A DNA stretch of 64,000 nucleotides from [Phialemoniopsis] sp. UDSM-2020 (taxonomy: Eukaryota > Ascomycota > Sordariomycetes > Thyridiales > Thyridiaceae), in NCBI GenBank assembly GCA_018873225.1, contig JAEILZ010000007.1, positions 1,426,001-1,490,000 of the forward strand, given 5' to 3'. How positions within the stretch are numbered: position 1 is the stretch's first letter; each line of letters begins with the position of its first letter. This document shows, one piece after another, positions 31,119 to 42,584 of this stretch. Below the pieces are notes generated by a model. It did not search any database, was not told where the DNA came from, and saw only the letters and a list, made by a program, of their open reading frames with translations. A program made the position numbers and the translations under genes.

Positions 31119-32815
31119 ATGGCACCGCATGCCGTAGGAGACGAGGAGGTGGTCGCCCTCAGGTCGGCCCCAGTGGTAGTTGACGACTTGCCCATGAAGG
31201 AGGCGGTGCGGACGGAGGTGCAGCTGGTGGAGGACGTTGCTGATGTCCCGATGGATGTGGAGGAGCACAGCAAAGAGGAAAGGAAGAAAGGCAGAAGCTG
31301 GATCATGGGCGAGGAGGCGTTTGAGAGGCGCATGCCGCACCATGATGGCATCAAGGCGCTTTGGGAGACCAAGTGGAAGTTCCCCGTGAGTCGTGCTTCC
31401 ACGCCGGATTGTGGAAATGACCACACTGACAGGCGCGCAGTGCACCTTGAGCGTGTATCCCTTCCACGACGGCAAATTCGAGGACTTTGAACCCGTGTTC
31501 CAGCATCTCATCGAGGTCCGTTCCAACCGGCCCCCCTTTCTCCTTTTCCCAGGCTGACTCTTCCGCCCAACAGAACGACATCAACGACGGCACCTCCTCC
31601 GCCTACACGCAAGCCTTCTTCCCCCAAGCCGAAGCCCTGACCACGCGTGCAGACTCCCTCGCAGCAACGGACAAGCCCGAAGCAAGCGAGCTGTACCTCC
31701 GCGCCTGCGCCCTCTACCGCATCGCGCGCTTCCCCTACATCACCTCCCGGCCCCATGTCAACGATCCCGTGAAATGGCACGCCTGGCAGCTCCAAAAGTC
31801 CGCCTACGCCAAGGCAGGCAAGCTCTGGGACCTGCCCCTCCAAGAAGTCCAGGTGCCGCACCTGCACCGCTCTGGGGCAGACGGCGAGGTCATCCCCGTG
31901 TACGTGCGGGTCCCGCGCGCCGCTGAGGCCGGGGAAGTTTGTCCAGTGGTGGTTCTGATGACCGGGCTCGACGGGTATAGGCCCGACAACACGGTCCGGT
32001 GCGACGAGTTCCTGGCGCGCGGGTGGGGCGCCGTCGTCGTCGAGATCCCCGGGACGGCGGACTGCCCTGCCGACCCGGCGGACCCGGAGGCCGCGGAGCG
32101 CCTGTGGGACAGCTTGTTAGCTTGGATGGGCGCCGTTGGTGTGTTCGACATGTCGAAGGTGATGGTATGGGGTTTGAGCAGCGGCGGGTATTACGCTGTG
32201 CGGATCGCGCACACCCATGCCGACCGGCTTGCGGGCGTGGTGGCGCAGGGGGCGGGGACGCATTTGTTTTTCGACAAAGAGTGGCTCTCGAGGGCGGATG
32301 GGCATGAATACCCCTTCCAGTAAGTGACCCATTCGTGCGGTGGTACCGGGAAAAGAGGGTCACAGGATGGCTAACGAGGAATTTGTGTACAGGTTGACGC
32401 CTGCGCTGGCGATGAAGCATGGGTATGACTCCGTCGAGGAGTACATCGAGGGCTCGCAGAAGAAGTTCTCATTGTTGGAGAATAGGATCCTGGATAAGCC
32501 TTCGACGAGGCTTTTGCTTGTCAATGTGAGTCCACTTGTCTGATGGTGTTGTCCTTTCTTGGCCGCGGACATTGCTGACTCTTGCATGCAGGGCACACTA
32601 GACGGCCTTATGCCGATTGAGGACTCGATGTTGTTGTTTGAGCACGGCTCGCCCAAGGAAGCAAGGTATGATTGACATATTTATCCCAAATTCGAATACT
32701 TGCTAATCGCATGAGCAGATTCTTTTCCGGCGCGTTGCACATGGGCTACCCGAAGGCCAACGGCTCCGTGTACCCCTGGATGGAGAGCGTCGTGTCCTCG
32801 GTCTCAACCACGTAG
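31119..32815 (+). CDS. Ayg1-like alpha/beta hydrolase
   Basis: Alpha/beta hydrolase similar to Aspergillus fumigatus Ayg1, which shortens a heptaketide in melanin synthesis; related fungal enzymes cleave C-C bonds of polyketides. Six exons; introns 31386-31440, 31516-31573, 32320-32392, 32526-32591, 32666-32718, all in phase (463 aa). Family marks: [52 protein letters not shown], nucleophile motif [11 protein letters not shown], late Asp in DGLMPIEDS and His in ALHMGYPK. The N-terminus is about 60 aa longer than Ayg1; the Met at 31305 would give the usual length of about 401 aa. No polyketide synthase lies in this window, so its substrate is unknown. Confidence 0.88.
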
Positions 32816-32968
32816 TCATTTCACTTGTATTTCGTAGGCGTTGATGGCTCCAATTGCTGTACTTTTCGAAATTCCTCTAGCATAAGTCTATTAGCATAGT
32901 AAAATCGAGCTTTTCATGACCAACCACTGTCTCAGCCCCTTGTTGCCTCCCAGTGAAGAACCGTCCCT

Positions 32969-33858
32969 CTACCTTCCCATCCACCCACCGTCAACAACTA
33001 GCACATGCCCGCTCACATACCCACTCGCTTTGGTGCACAAAAACACCGTCGGGCCCTTAAAGTCTTCGGGCACGCCCCACTTGCCGGCGGGGATGCGCGC
33101 GCTCAGCTGCGCCAGGCGCTCCGGGTTGTTGAGCAGGGCCTCGTTCATGTCCGTCGCGATGTAGCCCGGCGCGATGGCGTTGACGGCGACACCGCGCGAA
33201 GTCCACTCGTTGGCGAGCGACTTTGTCAGCTGAGCGACGGCGCCCTTGGACGCGGCGTAGGCGGGGACCGTCAGGCCGCCCTGGAAAGATAGGAGGGAGG
33301 CGTAGTTGACGATGCTGCCCTTGCGGCCCGTCACGGGGGAGGGCTCGAGGTCGAGCATGTGGGCACCGACGTCGCGGCAGAGGCGGAAGACGACGTTGAG
33401 GTTGACTTGGATGACCTGAAAGGGGTCAGTACGCATTCTCGGAGTGTAGCAGGCGGTTGATAAGACAGACCTCATCCCAGTCTTCGTCGGGAAACTTCTC
33501 GCACGGATGCCGCCGCTGAATACCGGCGCAGTTGATCAGAATTCGGATCTGGTGCCCGTCGGCCAGGACCTTGGGCACGAGGGCAGCGACCTGCTCTTTG
33601 GAGGACAGGTCGGCCGTGTAGATGGTGGCCTTGCGGCCGAGGGCCTGGACGGCCTTTTGCGTCTCGGTGTGGGTGTCATCTCTCTGCGTATTGTTAGTCA
33701 GTCTGCGACAGCGTGTGGGATATTTTGCCCATGGTTCTGTAGCGTACCTGAACGAGGAGAATGTCGGCGCCGGCCTCGGCGAGGCCTAACGCGACGGCCT
33801 GGCCGATGCCCCGCGTTCCACCGGTGACAAGGGCAGTTTGGCCTTCGAGTGAGAACAT
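32969..33858 (-). CDS. Short-chain dehydrogenase, KduD-like
   Basis: 256-aa classical SDR, three exons (33858-33748, 33683-33471, 33415-32969), both introns in phase. Marks: cofactor motif TGGTRGIGQ at the N-terminus, NCAG in the centre, catalytic Ser in NYASLLS and YxxxK in AYAASKGA. The opening [20 protein letters not shown] and RDDTHTETQ resemble 2-deoxy-D-gluconate 3-dehydrogenase / KduD, NAD-dependent enzymes of uronate breakdown, so a sugar or keto-acid substrate is likely but inferred. It is divergent from a sorbitol-type dehydrogenase 890 bases away, with a sugar carrier beyond, which fits a small carbohydrate-use block. Cytosolic: no targeting signal. Confidence 0.9.
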
Positions 33859-34746
33859 TTTATCTGCAGGTGATGTTCGCTGAATGGTCTGTATGGTTAC
33901 TTGAGATCACAAAGGGAGGCAAACAGAGGTATTATTCCTGATCCGTCATGCGACGAAAGGACAATCATGAGCTTGTGAGCTTTAGCTTCAAGATGAACAG
34001 CTTTGAGGCTTAACGTGGGGGTCGCGGCGCCGGTCCAGCTCAGCGCGGGCGGCGGGAGAACGGTGGGGGATTCAAGACGCCATTTATGGAGTCGATGCAG
34101 AGAAACTAGCGTTAATGAATTACCCGGTCAGGTACTTTTCACGCGGAGCCCCGATTACTGAAACGGGTATTCCGATCGCAATTCCGACGCTCTGAGGTGT
34201 GTATCATCTTGCAGTTGGGGCTGGCATGTGGCATCACTGTCGGCAGTCATTCGAGCGTCTTTACCGAGCATCGCCAGATCTCTCTCCATTCCTGAATATG
34301 CCATTTCGCAACACTTAGACACATGCTTACATTCAGATTTCACTTTCTCATACACTCAATCATCGCTCTTCTTCAACAGACGGAAAAGGACTTAGTGCAT
34401 CCCGCAGATATCCCGCAGGCTTAAGCCTCAGGGCACTAACATCCCACCAGTCAGTCTCGAGGCCCGCTAGATGAACTACCGGACTCGCCCACTTTTGGGG
34501 CGGATAACAGGTCGGGACAATGCTGGAGCGAGACCTTTTTGCAAGCATCGGCCTGCGATCGGAGGCGGCGGGGTGTGAGGGTCCAATTTTGGGATTCTAC
34601 TTACATCATTCGGTCGTGATTCTCATGGCATCTCTGTCCCTCTTGCCCAATTGAAGTTTTCCTTTTACGACCTGTTCTCTGTATCACAAGGAGTATTGAA
34701 TCAAAGAGGCATTGAGAGGATACGAGGGCACACACACATAGACATC
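33859..34746. promoter_or_regulatory. Divergent promoter region of two dehydrogenases
   Basis: 890 bases between the SDR (minus) and the polyol dehydrogenase (plus). GC-rich CGG/CCG-containing stretches occur at about 34024-34060, but no single operator stands out. The arrangement would allow shared control. No gene seen inside. Confidence 0.45.
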
Positions 34747-36016
34747 ATGGCGACGGCAACAACAGTGAAAGCGTCCGTTTTACACGGCGCCCGGGATCTG
34801 AGAGTGGTGAGCATGCCACAATGATGCGCTTGCCCACTGGCACACGTCACTAAAACATACTGACACTCATAATCCTCCCAGGAAGAGCGCACCCTCGCGC
34901 CCCTGGCCGCAGACGAGGTCCGCGTCGCCGTAAAGGCCACCACCCTCTGCGGCTCCGACCTGCACTACTACCACCACTACCGCAACGGCGACATCATCGT
35001 CCGCGAGCCCATGACCCTGGGCCACGAGTCCGCCGGCGTCGTCACCGCCGTCGGCGCCTCGGTATCTAACCTTGCCGTAGGCGACCGCGTCGCCCTCGAG
35101 GTCGGCGTCCCCTGCTCCCAGTGCGCCTTCTGCGACGCCGGGCGCTACAACATCTGCCGCGACATGCAGTTCCGCTCCTCGGCGCGCAACTTTCCACATC
35201 GCCAGGGCACCCTGCAGCAGGAGATCGCGCATCCGGCGCGCTGGTGCTACCGCCTGCCCGACGGCGTATCCCTGGATCTGGGCGCGCTAGCCGAGCCGCT
35301 CTCTGTGGCCATGCACGCCATGGACCGCGCGCAGGTGCCCTCCGGCAAGAAGGGGACCGTGCTTATTCTGGGAGCGGGCGCGGTCGGCCTGCTGTGCGCC
35401 GCGTTGTGCAAGGTCGCCGGTGCGGGCGCCGTTGTAATTGCGGACATACAGAAGGACCGGGTCGACTTTGCGACGGCCAACGGGTTCGCCGACGCCGGGT
35501 TCGTGGTACCGATGCGCCGGCCCGAGACGACCGAGGCCAAGCTCGACTTCGCCAAGGAGGTCGCGGCGCTGGCGGTGCACACCGTGGTCAATGGCGAGGA
35601 GGTCGGCGAGGTGGCGAGGACGTTTGAGTGCACGGGCGTGGAGATCTGCCTACAGACTGGCATCTATGTGAGTATTGCGTCGTTCTGTGATGAGATCTGG
35701 GTTGCTGACAGCGCTACAGGCGACACATCCAGGCGGCAAGGTTATGCTCATCGGCATGGGCACGCCCATCCAGACGCTACCCATCTCGGCCGCCGCGCTG
35801 CGCGAGGTCGACCTCGTCGGCTCTTTCCGGTACGCCGACACCTACCCCCGCGTGCTCGAGCTGCTGGCCAGCAAGAACCCGCTGCTGCCGGACCTGGAGA
35901 AGCTCTGCACGCAGCGGTACGTCGGCCTCGAGAACATCCCCAAGGCGTTCGACATGGCTGGCAAGGTCAAAGATGACGATGGGAACCTCGTGTTGAAGGT
36001 CATTGTTGAGATGTAG
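34747..36016 (+). CDS. Zinc-dependent polyol dehydrogenase (sorbitol/xylitol type)
   Basis: 380-aa medium-chain dehydrogenase; oxidises polyols to ketoses with NAD in this family. Three exons (34747-34806, 34882-35667, 35720-36016), all GT-AG. Catalytic zinc side: TTLCGSDLHYY and LGHESAG; structural zinc: C-x2-C-x2-C-x7-C in PCSQCAFCDAGRYNIC; GALAEPLSVAMHA; cofactor fold LILGAGAVGLLCA; end IPKAFDMAGKV. These follow sorbitol, xylitol and L-arabinitol 4-dehydrogenases, so the exact polyol cannot be told. Coding third positions are GC-rich, like the SDR and the sugar carrier on either side. Cytosolic. Confidence 0.92.
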
Positions 36017-37392
36017 ATCGTTGCATAGAGCTGGGGGTCGTGACTTTGGTGTTAGTGTGCAGCATGGTAGGCGTTTCGGAGGTTGAAAAAGTAGACAGGG
36101 GTGCGGATGAAGAAGCAGGCTGTAGAACGCCCACGATGAATATCACTGGCCATGAGCCTAGTTGTCACAGTGTCCCCAGTAACCACGTCTTCATCCACGT
36201 GCCTCTTTGGTATGAGGCTCAGGCCTGAGCAAACATGACGCCCGCCGGGCAGTCCGGAAGAGACCCACATAAATCCGCATTTACGGACCCCGATCGGGGA
36301 CGGACAAGATCAGCCGCGCGGCCGGGACTACAGCTTCACGACAAGTGAACAGAGCTCTCTTGATACTCCATGCGTCCAATTTCCACCATTTTTCACATGC
36401 CTTTAAGTCGTCTTCAGTCGTCACAGTCAATCTTGCACCTCCACCGTTGTTCATTTCGAGCTCCGTGGCTCCCAGAGATGACTTATTTACAAAACCATGC
36501 TTTGTTGGTTTGCTTCAGGGGAATGAAACCTCGTAGATCCCATTTCATGTATTTTCGGCCCACTGGGTCCGTACTGACGTCGATGTGGTCATTGCACATC
36601 GCATTTTGCTGGCTTCGTCATCCAGGCCATGTGCACGAATACGCGAGGGCTAGCCAGACTCGCCAGATAATCTTGAAAATTCCAGAGGGTCAATTGAACA
36701 CACTATCATATAGAAAGGCGGGCCATGTTGGACTGTATCGGTCCGTTGTTATCATAGCTTCCGCTACCACATTCCGTTAATTATCCATTTCGCAGCACAA
36801 ACAACCTGATCAAGACCTTGCGGCATCTCCGCATCTGCATCGTGAGTAACACATCTCTACCATGGAAAGCTCGCCCTCGTAGTGCGATTCTACTGCAACT
36901 TATATAAGTCTGAACTCTCAATGTAGCCATACGGCTCATTCAGATCACACCACAAAAGTGTTTAGGTTCTTGATGTCATCAAAGAAGATTCCATCGCGCT
37001 AAGATCTTGACACCCACAAAATCCACTTTACATGCCGGCGAGGCCGGCAGATCCCGGACGGCACATCGTACATAGCGCCATGACTCGGACCACACAAACT
37101 CCACCGCTGCATCGTAAATTTTTATATAGGCCCGACTCAGGTGCTGTTTTGGTTCTCTCCTGATAGTGCGGCTCGTGGAACTGTAAATTGTGGCCCAGAA
37201 GGACCTTTGAACACGAGATTGGACAATTCTCGGCATGCTCGGGCTGGTTCTGTGGTTGACCTAGAACTTTAGTGAGGGTTTTAAATTTACCATGTCTTGA
37301 ATGTAGTGCTGTGTATAATATCAGAAAATGTCCTCCCATCTTTTCTCCCACAATTTTGAGGCATACTCTATGTCGTACAGATCAAATCGAAA
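36017..37392. other. Intergenic region
   Basis: 1.4 kb between the polyol dehydrogenase and the sugar carrier, both plus strand. Frames up to 136 codons show no protein-like pattern. The stretch is much AT-richer than the flanking genes. No TATA box stands out. Confidence 0.45.
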
Positions 37393-39174
37393 ATGCACTT
37401 CCCAGTAATCAAAAGAAAACAGGCGCAGGATGCGGGCAAGACGGAGCCCAGCTCGACGGTCGAGCTGGCCAAGGCGGAGCAGAAGCTGACCGCGGCGGCT
37501 TGCTTCCTTGGCCTCGTCGCCAGTATCGGAGGCTTCATGTTTGGATACGTCAGGTAAGATGTTCCCGCCTCCGTGTGTCGACAGCACCATGATGCTGACA
37601 TGCCATTCTCTCCCAGTGGTCAGATCTCTGGCTTCTTCCTCATGGCGGACTACGAGCGCCGGTTCGCTCAACAGTACGCGGACGGCACCTACTACTTCAG
37701 CGCCGCGCGCCAGGGCACCCTCGTCGGCATCATGTCCGTGGGCTGCCTCGTCGGCGCCCTCGCCTCGGGCAAGCTCGCCGACAAGCTCGGCCGCCGCCTG
37801 ACCATCTCCGGCTCGGCCTTCTTCTCATGCGTCGGCATTGTCATCGAGCTTACCTCAGCGCACTGGGCCCAGTACACCGTCGGCCGCTTCGTCAACGGCA
37901 TCGGCATCGGCGCCTTGTCTGTGGTCGTCCCCATGTACCAGTCCGAGAGCAGCCCGGCCGTCATCCGCGGCGTCGTCGTCTCGACCTACCAGCTCTTTGT
38001 CACGCTCGGCATCTGGACCGCCGAGATGATCAACTTTGGCACCGAATCTCGCGACGACAGCGGGTCGTGGCGGATCCCTGACGGTCTGGCCCTGCTATGG
38101 GCGTTGATTCTTGGTGTTGGTATTCTGATGCTGCCCGAGAGCCCCCGTCACGCGTACCGACGCGGTCGCGAGGATGAGGCCCGCCGCACCATCGCTAGGC
38201 TCGCTGGTGTTGCCCCGGATGCCCTGAGCGTGAACATCCAGATCGAAGAGCTGCGCTCTCAGCTCGAGGAAGAGAGGCAGGGTGATGATGTCAAGTGGTA
38301 CGAAATCTTCACCGGCCCGCGTATGTTCTACCGCATGGCTCTCGGTATCATCCTCCAGAGTGGACAGCAGCTCACGGGCGCCAATTTCTTCTTCTACTTC
38401 GGCACTACCGTCTTTGCTGCCACTGGCCTCAGCAACAGCTACGTGACCCAGCTCATCCTGGGCTCTGTCAACGTCGGCTGTACCTTTGGCGGTCTCTACG
38501 TTGTCAAGAAGGCTGGCCGCAGGAAGGCCCTTATTGTCGGCGCGCTGTGGATGATGATGTGTTTCTTGTAAGTCACCCCCAAGTACTTTCTTCCCTTACA
38601 TGGCTAACATTTAGTAGAATCTATGCTTTCGTCGGTCACTTCAAGCTCGACCGCAACGACCCTTCCAAGACACCCCAAGCCGGCGCCATCCTCGTCGCCT
38701 TTTCGTGCCTCTTCATCCTCGGCTTCGCCACGACCTGGGGCCCTCTCGTCTGGACGGTCGTTGCCGAGCTATACCCAGGCCGCTACCGCTCGTCCGCCAT
38801 GGCTCTCGCCACCGCGTCCAACTGGCTTTGGAACTTTCTCATGTCCTTCTTGTAAGTTCCTCGCAATGATCTCCTCTGCCCCGTTTAATGTGGACTTGAC
38901 AAATTAATCATGATATGCGTACAGTACCCGCTTCATCACTGACAAAATTGACTACTTGTATGGACTGGTCTTTGCCGGGTGCTGTGCTGCCCTTGCTGCG
39001 ATCGTCTTCTTCTTTGTCATCGAGTCCAAGGACCGCACGCTGGAGGCTATCGACACCATGTACGTACAGCATGTGAACCCCATCACTTCGAGCAAGTGGG
39101 AGGGCGACGGTCACGAGGGCAAGGCGACGAGGCATGAAGAACGTGTGTCGGACGATGGCATCGTCGAGGCCTAA
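37393..39174 (+). CDS. MFS sugar transporter
   Basis: 531-aa twelve-helix sugar porter (Hxt/Stl class) of the plasma membrane. Marks: GFMFGYVSGQISGF in helix 1, GKLADKLGRR loop, helix 5-6 segments, LPESPRHAYRRGR, then GQQLTGANFFFYFGTT in helix 7, VKKAGRRKAL, and WTVVAELYPGRYRSSAMA. Introns 37554-37616, 38568-38617 and 38852-38924 are in phase. At the second, TAGTAG allows two acceptors three bases apart (38614 or 38617), giving Phe-Arg or Leu before IYAF. The start is the ATG at 37393. It probably imports a hexose, pentose or polyol for the two dehydrogenases upstream; substrate is inferred only from position. Confidence 0.92.
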
Positions 39175-40309
39175 GGAAGTCAGATCCGTGCACTCGACAG
39201 TAACTTTCAGCTTGACGAATCAATTGTATGTCGTCATGGAGGAGGCTGGCAACTCAGGGCTAGGTTGCTTCACATAAGCGTGTCTTGTCATGATGACATT
39301 ACATGAACCTTTTGGGCACCACTATGACGTTTGGACTTACAACTATCTTTTGACTCGTTTGAGGTGCTAAATAATATGTGCGGTGGACTAGTCCAAAATG
39401 TATTTATATATCTCGACGACCAGGTGAATTGCCCTCCTATGAAGCCCGTGATCGTGGAACATGTCACTCATAGTTCTTGCATAAGATATCATCCTATGTA
39501 TGCTGACATACGAAAGAATGATGATGCATGAGAGACTGATACTGTTTTAGTCAATCTATCCATGCCAGGGTGTGTGGGAATCTTATGACCTTGTGCTGCA
39601 CGACCGCCGTAAAGCTAGTATTTGATGTAAGGGAAGATCGGATAATGTGGTTTCATGCGGCTCTGACTTTGCAGATCAACACTCATCGGCGCTGGAGCGT
39701 CTCTCACTCCGATTGATATCTTGCCTAGCCTGGCCTGCAGATTGACACCCACGCGACATCTCACACGGGCATATTCATCGTAGAACATGCGATATGCTCT
39801 CATTCTAGTGAATGAATGATCTTTGTAAGTACGTGACTCGTTTCGCAGTTCACCTTGTGGAGCCGATCCCCACGATGATTGCAAAGCACATGCAACTGTA
39901 GTTCGATCATGACAGCATCTCATGCACGGAACACAGTCGAATACTCCCAGTAACCCTTTGCTGCCTATTTTCGGTGAGGCAGCCAATGAATGCCTTGAGA
40001 AAACGCCTACACATTTAGGCTATGCATGGTGGGATGCCTGACCTGGTTCAAAGTTCCACAATTCTTTCGCCTCACAATTCAGCCTTACCATGCCATTTGC
40101 TCCGTTGATGCTATATAAGACTGCGGTTGTCCGTCTCATTCGCCTCATCGACGAGTCTTCAATCAGATTTGAGATAAAACAATTCAGGATTTTGCTCTGA
40201 CACTCTTCCTAATACCGGTATATACACCCACCTAACTTGATTGGCAAACAAGTCGAAGCTAATTGCAACGTCGACAGCTACCCTTCATCGAAAATTTCCA
40301 TAAGAAATC
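39175..40309. other. Intergenic region
   Basis: 1.1 kb after the sugar carrier. AT-rich, with no frame of protein-like character. It contains the TATA box and leader of the 53-codon ORF. Confidence 0.45.
40112..40119 (+). promoter_or_regulatory. TATA box before the small acidic ORF
   Basis: TATATAAG, about 190 bases upstream of the ATG at 40310. The spacing implies a 5' leader of 150 bases or so. Confidence 0.5.
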
Positions 40310-40471
40310 ATGCCGGACATCACACAGAACAACGAGCACGGCGATGATGCCTTCGACTGCGCTGCCGAAGCCTTCGATCAGCAGGCGCAAGAGGAGGCAC
40401 AACAGGAGCCTGCCCCGCAGCCGGACAGTCCTTCTGAGTCGGAGAAGAATGAATATTGGTTCAACAAATGA
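40310..40471 (+). CDS. Small acidic protein of 53 aa
   Basis: Open frame of 53 codons, too short for a usual ORF cut-off. It begins MPDITQNNEHGDDAFDCAAE, has a Gln/Glu/Pro-rich middle and ends SESEKNEYWFNK. It is strongly acidic, has one Cys and an aromatic C-terminus. Support: a TATA box 190 bases upstream, an AT-rich leader, ATG context AAATCATGC, and a GC-richer codon pattern than the flanks. I know no family. Alternative: a chance frame in an unannotated transcript; the overlapping frame from 40263 (80 codons) is Arg-rich and less protein-like. Confidence 0.5.
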   Translation: MPDITQNNEHGDDAFDCAAEAFDQQAQEEAQQEPAPQPDSPSESEKNEYWFNK

Positions 40472-40700
40472 GAGGCGTTTCATGGAATCACATAGAAGCG
40501 AGTGAAGAAGGGTATCGACAGGAGATCCGAGGCCGTAGATTAGTCATTCCTTGTCTGCGTAGTTGTTGATCAATGGAGCATTGTTACCGTCATATTTCAG
40601 CCTCAATCTTACCCGTATGTAAACAGTGCACTGCAGAAAGTTTGACTAGTATGGTAATTATCATCTCTTTTAAGTCGTAGTTGATACCCTGCGACCAGTG

Positions 40701-42069
40701 CTATGACCTGGTGTTCTCTAATTGTGCGATCTGAGCAGTCTTCACTTTCTCATCGAAGGCGAGCACGGCGTTGAGAAGCACTTGAGCTCCCAGAGCACAG
40801 TCTTCTGGACTTGTGTACTCGTCTGGATGGTGGGATAACCCATCCTTGGACGGCACAAAGATCATGCTAGTAGGAATGACCTTGGACACCCAAGCGCTGT
40901 CATGGCCAGCACGTGACTGCATTTCCATGATCGCCGAGTCGTCGACCTCTTGACGGGCCGCACCCCTGACAATGTCGATGCAGCTCTCGACAAACTTGGC
41001 CTCAGGGATGGCCCACACCTTGGTGATCTCATACTTCGTCGCATTCTTCTCCTCGGCGATGATGGCGTCAAAAGCAGCAAAGATTGCCGTCGACAACGCC
41101 TCCACCGCACCGTCCGTCGGACACCGAATGTCGATGATGAAGTCGACGCCGCCGGGGATGATGCACATGCTCTCCGAGTCACTCCGAATGACACCGACCG
41201 TCGCGACGCCCAGTCCCGTCCCGCGCGCCGCATCCCGTACCGCAGTTATCAGCCTCGATGCCGTGACCAGTGCATCTGCCCGTTCTGTCATGGCTACCGT
41301 GCCCGTGTGCCCCTCGACTCCCGTGACGCGCACGCATATCCACTTCATTCCTTGCACTCCTGTCACCACGCCGACGCGCCGACCCGCCCTCTCTAGACGT
41401 GGTCCCTGCTCAATGTGCAGCTCGAAGTGGCACGCCAGAGAGTTCGCTCGGTAATCGCAGGGCGTAGACCCAAGGTAGTCGATTGACTCGAGGGCCGTCC
41501 TCATGGAGATCCCATTGCGATCCTCCTGAGCGTAGTTGTCTTCCAGGGTCATGGAGGACTTGGTACTGTATATCCCCGAGGCCATCATGCCGCCGGGAAA
41601 GCGGGCGCCCTCTTCGTTGGCCCAGTCTATCAATGTGATGGGACTGTACGTCTTGATGTTGCTTTCGTGTAGGGTCCGCAGGACTTCCAGGCCCGCTTGT
41701 ACGCCGAGGATGCCGTCGTATCTGCCACCTTTTTTACAGGGATTGGTTAGCCACGCATGCATTTAGGTACGGCCTCCAGACTCACTGACCATCGGGTTGC
41801 GTGTCCAAGTGACTGCCCATCCCAATAGGTAGGACATCCTTGGCCCTTCCTGGACGTGTAGCAAAGACGTTGCCCATCTGATCGACCTTGATCCTACACC
41901 CAAGCCTTTCGCACTCGGACACAAGCCAGTCCCGCACTGCCTTGTCGTCCTTGCTCATTGTCAGGCGACACATTCCCGTGGAAGGGACCGCCAAAGCACC
42001 CCATTGCGTACATGTGGTTTGCAGTGTCTCGTTGAGACGATTTGCATTGATCCTGGGCCGAGACGCCAT
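40701..42069 (-). CDS. M20 amidohydrolase (allantoate amidohydrolase / N-carbamoyl-amino acid hydrolase type)
   Basis: 435-aa zinc peptidase-like amidohydrolase, two exons (42069-41790, 41728-40701). Metal-binding blocks of the subfamily: GSHLDTQPDG, GGRYDGILGV, TLIDWANEEGARFPGGMMAS, and FELHIEQGPRLE; dimerisation-domain marks GVEGHTGTVAMTERADAL; late His in SGxxxDA-like SRAGHDSAW and SHHPDEYTSPED. Family members release ammonia and carbon dioxide from N-carbamoyl groups: allantoate, ureidoglycolate, N-carbamoyl-beta-alanine. The nearest reaction cannot be chosen by eye. It is divergent from a Dal5-like permease and shares with it a promoter rich in GATA-factor sites, suggesting nitrogen scavenging from ureides. 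No signal peptide. Confidence 0.9.
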
Positions 42070-42584
42070 TGAGTCGTAATACCAATTCCAGTCTGAATAT
42101 GAAATCTGCTAGGTTGTCTGTATCTCGAAGAAAATGAACAGGAGCCGTGATTTCATGTGTGCAATCCCGTCCCTTTCCAACACGGGGAGACTGAAACTTC
42201 CCAAAATGGTAGTTTATCAGTTTACCAGCAGTTGTGATCGAGTGATAAGATAGAGGGTCACCGTGGTTGATGCTCATTGGCGGGAGAGTTCAACAGCAGT
42301 TCATCAGCAGATAACGAATCTGTTGAATCTAGGCGATGATAGCCATGTCAAATGCGTTGAAACACACAATAGGCTTGGGGTCCGTTACTTCGTTTATCTT
42401 CTGTCGAACCGAATAACCGAGAAGCGGTGTAATCTGTATCCTGCATTCGGAATGCTGCAAGCTACAAAAGGGTACACCATGGCTGGCTTTTGGTAATTTG
42501 TTTTCAAGATGTTCCGTTAACGCTATTGGACGTTATCGAACTCTACATATTCTCATAATCTCGAACTACAACCTGTTGCTCACT
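42070..42584. promoter_or_regulatory. Shared divergent promoter with four HGATAR sites
   Basis: The 515-base divergent region has TGATAA (42243-42248), AGATAG (42248-42253), AGATAA (42310-42315) and TGATAG (42338-42343), four matches to HGATAR on the plus strand in 101 bases. AreA/NIT2-type GATA factors activate nitrogen-catabolic genes through such clustered sites when ammonium is scarce. Binding here is inferred. Confidence 0.6.

Noticed and set aside
30843..31526. Minus-strand frame of 227 codons
   Set aside because: It overlaps the 82-aa gene and the first exons of the Ayg1-like gene, has Cys/His/Arg/Leu-biased shadow composition and no family pattern.
40035..40065. GGTTCAAA-like stretch resembling a tRNA B box
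   Set aside because: No matching A box or acceptor stem at the right distance.
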